Source of the DNA: Rhodospirillales bacterium
GTDB taxonomy: Bacteria; Pseudomonadota; Alphaproteobacteria; Acetobacterales; Acetobacteraceae
Assembly (NCBI GenBank): GCA_015654825.1
Contig: JAATGE010000075.1
Location: 1-6,936 of the forward strand
Length of the DNA stretch: 6,936 nucleotides
Direction of reading: 5' to 3'
This document shows, piece after piece, positions 5,525-6,936 of the stretch (position 1 is its first letter; each line of letters starts with the position of its first letter). Under the pieces are notes generated by a model. That model was not told the DNA's origin and made no database searches. It saw only the letters and a program-made list of their open reading frames with translations. Made by a program: the position numbers and the translations under genes.

Positions 5525-5755
5525 AAGGCCAGGGCTCTGCCCTGGACCCGTCACGCCGGAGGCGTGCTGCGCACGACGGGGCCAGGAGGCCCCAAACCCC
5601 ATTTTTATCTGTCCCGAGTCTGGCATCGGCTGCGAGCGCGCCGCCAAATCCACGTCTCGCTACACCGTACAGAAGACTCCCGCCGCGCAGCGAATACGAC
5701 CGCGGCGGCACGCCGTCGGGGGTCCAGGGGGCGGAGCCCCTGGTCGGCGAAGCCA
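5525..5755 (+). repeat. Structured dispersed repeat, copy B
   Basis: About 231 nt, a direct repeat of 2005-2210. It carries the same three hairpins: CCAGGGC/GCCCTGG (5529-5535 with 5539-5545), GGGGCC/GGCCCC (5578-5583 with 5588-5593) and CCAGGGG/CCCCTGG near the right end. Relative to copy A it has about 25 extra nucleotides (around 5551-5576) that include another hairpin, CACGCC-GGA-GGCGTG (5552-5566). The inner termini CCCTGGACCC (5540-5549) and GGGTCCAGGG (5720-5729) are perfect inverted repeats. It starts 92 nt after the stop of the 77-aa gene. No transposase or target-site duplication is visible. Confidence 0.85.
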
Positions 5756-5790
5756 CTTAAAATTCAAATTAATAATTTCGTTCCAAGCGC

Positions 5791-6033
5791 TTACGGGCCG
5801 GTGCCCCGAGCCTTGCCCTGCGACCGACGCCCAATCTCGCTCGCGTGCCGGCCCAGCCCCTCGGCCGTGACCAGATGTCGCCCGTCCACGCCGGCGCGGA
5901 CAAGGCCCAGTGTCGAAAGCCGATCGAGACACGGTTGATCAGGCAAACCGCCTGGCCGCCCCACCTCGCCAGCCAAAACAAGCCGATGCAGCGCCGAGCG
6001 GCAGCAGGTCTCCAGGTACGGTTCACGCCACAT
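5791..6033 (-). CDS. Small hypothetical protein, winged-helix-like pattern
   Basis: An 80-residue frame divergent from pyrD. The sequence has a helix HRLVLAGEVG (16-25), then CLDRLSTLGLVRAGVDGRHLVTAEGLGRHASEI (35-67). This reads like the recognition helix and wing of winged-helix proteins, in which L..LGLV is followed by G+..[VI]T..G. Third codon positions are GC-rich as in neighbouring genes, and the composition is balanced, unlike the Pro/Arg-rich shadow frames on the other strand. The weak point is the start: ATG 6033 has GGCGG directly adjacent and no well-spaced Shine-Dalgarno, so another start is possible. A longer frame in another phase (5769-6104) is judged less likely. The function is unknown; DNA binding is an inference from the pattern only. 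Confidence 0.5.
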   Translation of the reverse strand: MWREPYLETCCRSALHRLVLAGEVGRPGGLPDQPCLDRLSTLGLVRAGVDGRHLVTAEGLGRHASEIGRRSQGKARGTGP

Positions 6034-6110
6034 CCGCCGAAGATCGCCCCGCCGCGATCACCGGACAAGTCTTGCCCCGGCGCGAAGCACCCGGCAGGAA
6101 CCACACTCTC

Positions 6111-6936
6111 ATGCTGCCCGCCGCCGCCGTCTCCGCGCTAATGCCCGTCCTGCGCATGCTGGATGCCGAGACGGCGCACCAACTGACGCTGCGCGCCCTC
6201 AATCTGGGCCTGATCGGTGGCCCGCCGGGCCGGGACGACACTGCCCTGCAAGTACGCGCCCTCGGGCGGCTGTTCCCGAACCCGATCGGCCTGGCCGCGG
6301 GCTTCGACAAGAACGCCGAAGCGGTGCTGCCGCTGATGCGGCTCGGCTTCGGCTTTGTCGAGGCCGGCACCGTCACGCCGCGGCCGCAGCCGGGCAACCC
6401 GCGCCCACGCCTGTTCCGGCTGCCGCACAACCGCGCGGTGATCAACCGCATGGGTTTTAATAACGCCGGCATCGATGCGTATGTCGCGCACCTGGCATCG
6501 CTATCCGACCGCCCGTGCCCGTTCGGGGCCAATGTCGGCATCAACAAGGAGGGCGCCGACCCGGAGCGGGACTACCCGGCGCTCGTGGCCGCGGTAGCAC
6601 CCTTCGCGGACTACGTGACGATCAACGTCTCCTCCCCCAACACCCCCGGCCTGCGCGACTTGCAAGGCGAAGCACGCCTGCGTGCCATCCTCCAGGCCGT
6701 TGCCGCGCAGGTGCCGGTACGACCACCCGTGCTGGTGAAGATCGCGCCCGATCTCTCGGATGCCGGACTGGAAGCGGTCGTCGAGACCGTCGCTACCACC
6801 GGGGCGGCGGGGCTGATCGTCGGCAACACCACCATCGCTCGTCCAGCCGGGCTTGCCGGTCCCAACGCGCAGCAGGCCGGCGGCCTCTCGGGCGCGCCGC
6901 TGTTCGCCCGCTCCACCGAAATGCTCGCCCGCGCCA
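6111..6936 (+). CDS. pyrD: Dihydroorotate dehydrogenase (quinone), class 2, 3' partial
   Basis: PyrD oxidises dihydroorotate to orotate with FMN and passes electrons to quinone at the inner membrane, the fourth step of pyrimidine synthesis. The frame runs past the window end, so 275 of an expected roughly 350 residues are present. Conserved parts in order are LAAGFDKNAE (61-70), GNPRPRLFRL (95-104), NRMGFNN (112-118), GANVGINKE (139-147), NVSSPNTPGLRDLQ (172-185) with the class 2 catalytic base Ser175, then VKIAPD and GNTT near the end (FMN binding). The N-terminal region (about 1-50, with LDAETAHQLTLRAL at 17-30) is the membrane-associated helical extension found only in class 2 enzymes. ATG 6111 has AGGA at 6096-6099, a slightly long 11-nt spacing; ATG 6141 is an in-frame alternative without a visible Shine-Dalgarno. 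It marks ordinary chromosome to the right of the accessory region. Confidence 0.97.
   Translation, partial: MLPAAAVSALMPVLRMLDAETAHQLTLRALNLGLIGGPPGRDDTALQVRALGRLFPNPIGLAAGFDKNAEAVLPLMRLGFGFVEAGTVTPRPQPGNPRPRLFRLPHNRAVINRMGFNNAGIDAYVAHLASLSDRPCPFGANVGINKEGADPERDYPALVAAVAPFADYVTINVSSPNTPGLRDLQGEARLRAILQAVAAQVPVRPPVLVKIAPDLSDAGLEAVVETVATTGAAGLIVGNTTIARPAGLAGPNAQQAGGLSGAPLFARSTEMLARA

Noticed and set aside
2005..5755. Composite transposon or integrative element bounded by the repeats
   Set aside because: There is no transposase, integrase, tRNA target or target-site duplication in the window. Only passive recombination between direct repeats is supported.
5429..5938. Forward 169-aa frame starting in the tail of the 77-aa gene
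   Set aside because: It crosses repeat B and lies antisense to the likely 5791-6033 gene. It is rich in Arg, Pro and Ser with no recognisable domain.
5769..6104. Reverse-strand 111-aa frame overlapping the 80-aa gene
   Set aside because: It is rich in Arg, Gly and Trp without domain pattern; the 5791-6033 frame has the more natural protein sequence.
6023..6547. Reverse-strand 174-aa frame antisense to pyrD
   Set aside because: The plus strand here encodes clear PyrD motifs. The reverse frame is a shadow.

Overview
The window is GC-rich, with strong GC at third codon positions. It looks like the chromosome of an alphaproteobacterium, most likely of the Acetobacteraceae/Rhodospirillales type. 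That placement is an inference from protein style (an S24 repressor of the form common in alphaproteobacteria, a class 2 PyrD, small phage proteins) and from GC-rich hairpin repeats. No rRNA, tRNA, CRISPR array or transposase gene was found.

Layout from left to right. Positions 1-1938 hold the end of a phage-like late cluster, all on + : the C-terminal part of a tail/structural protein (to 794), a coiled-coil protein with a C-terminal membrane anchor (809-1234), a small two-segment hydrophobic holin-like protein (1400-1636) and a small lipoprotein (1633-1938). Gene ends overlap or lie close together, as in translationally coupled phage genes. No endolysin, capsid or integrase gene is visible. 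The cluster is followed by copy A of a structured non-coding repeat (2005-2210) and about 180 nt without a recognised feature.

Next come an MFS transporter of the sialate/lactate (SHS, Jen1-like) type (2395-3618) and, 13 nt later, a two-TM membrane protein (3632-3922). These are probably co-transcribed. Convergent to them, overlapping by 11 nt, is a LexA/CI-like S24 repressor (3912-4553, - strand). Divergent from the repressor is an unnamed 117-aa protein (4705-5058) with a near-match to the alphaproteobacterial SOS box upstream. Then a good sigma70-like promoter (5083-5111), an intrinsic terminator with a GCAA tetraloop (5149-5178) and a 77-aa phage-type protein (5199-5432) follow in that order, so the terminator lies between promoter and gene.

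Copy B of the repeat (5525-5755) is in the same orientation as copy A. The two copies bracket a segment of about 3.3 kb that carries the transporter, the repressor and the phage-type gene. To the right are a small reverse-strand gene that looks like a winged-helix protein (5791-6033) and, divergent from it, the housekeeping gene pyrD (6111 to the window end, 3' partial).

I see no complete new defence or mobile system. The signals most worth following are the repeat pair, whose stems are conserved while loops vary, the promoter-terminator-gene leader, and the SOS-box-like site between the repressor and the 117-aa gene.
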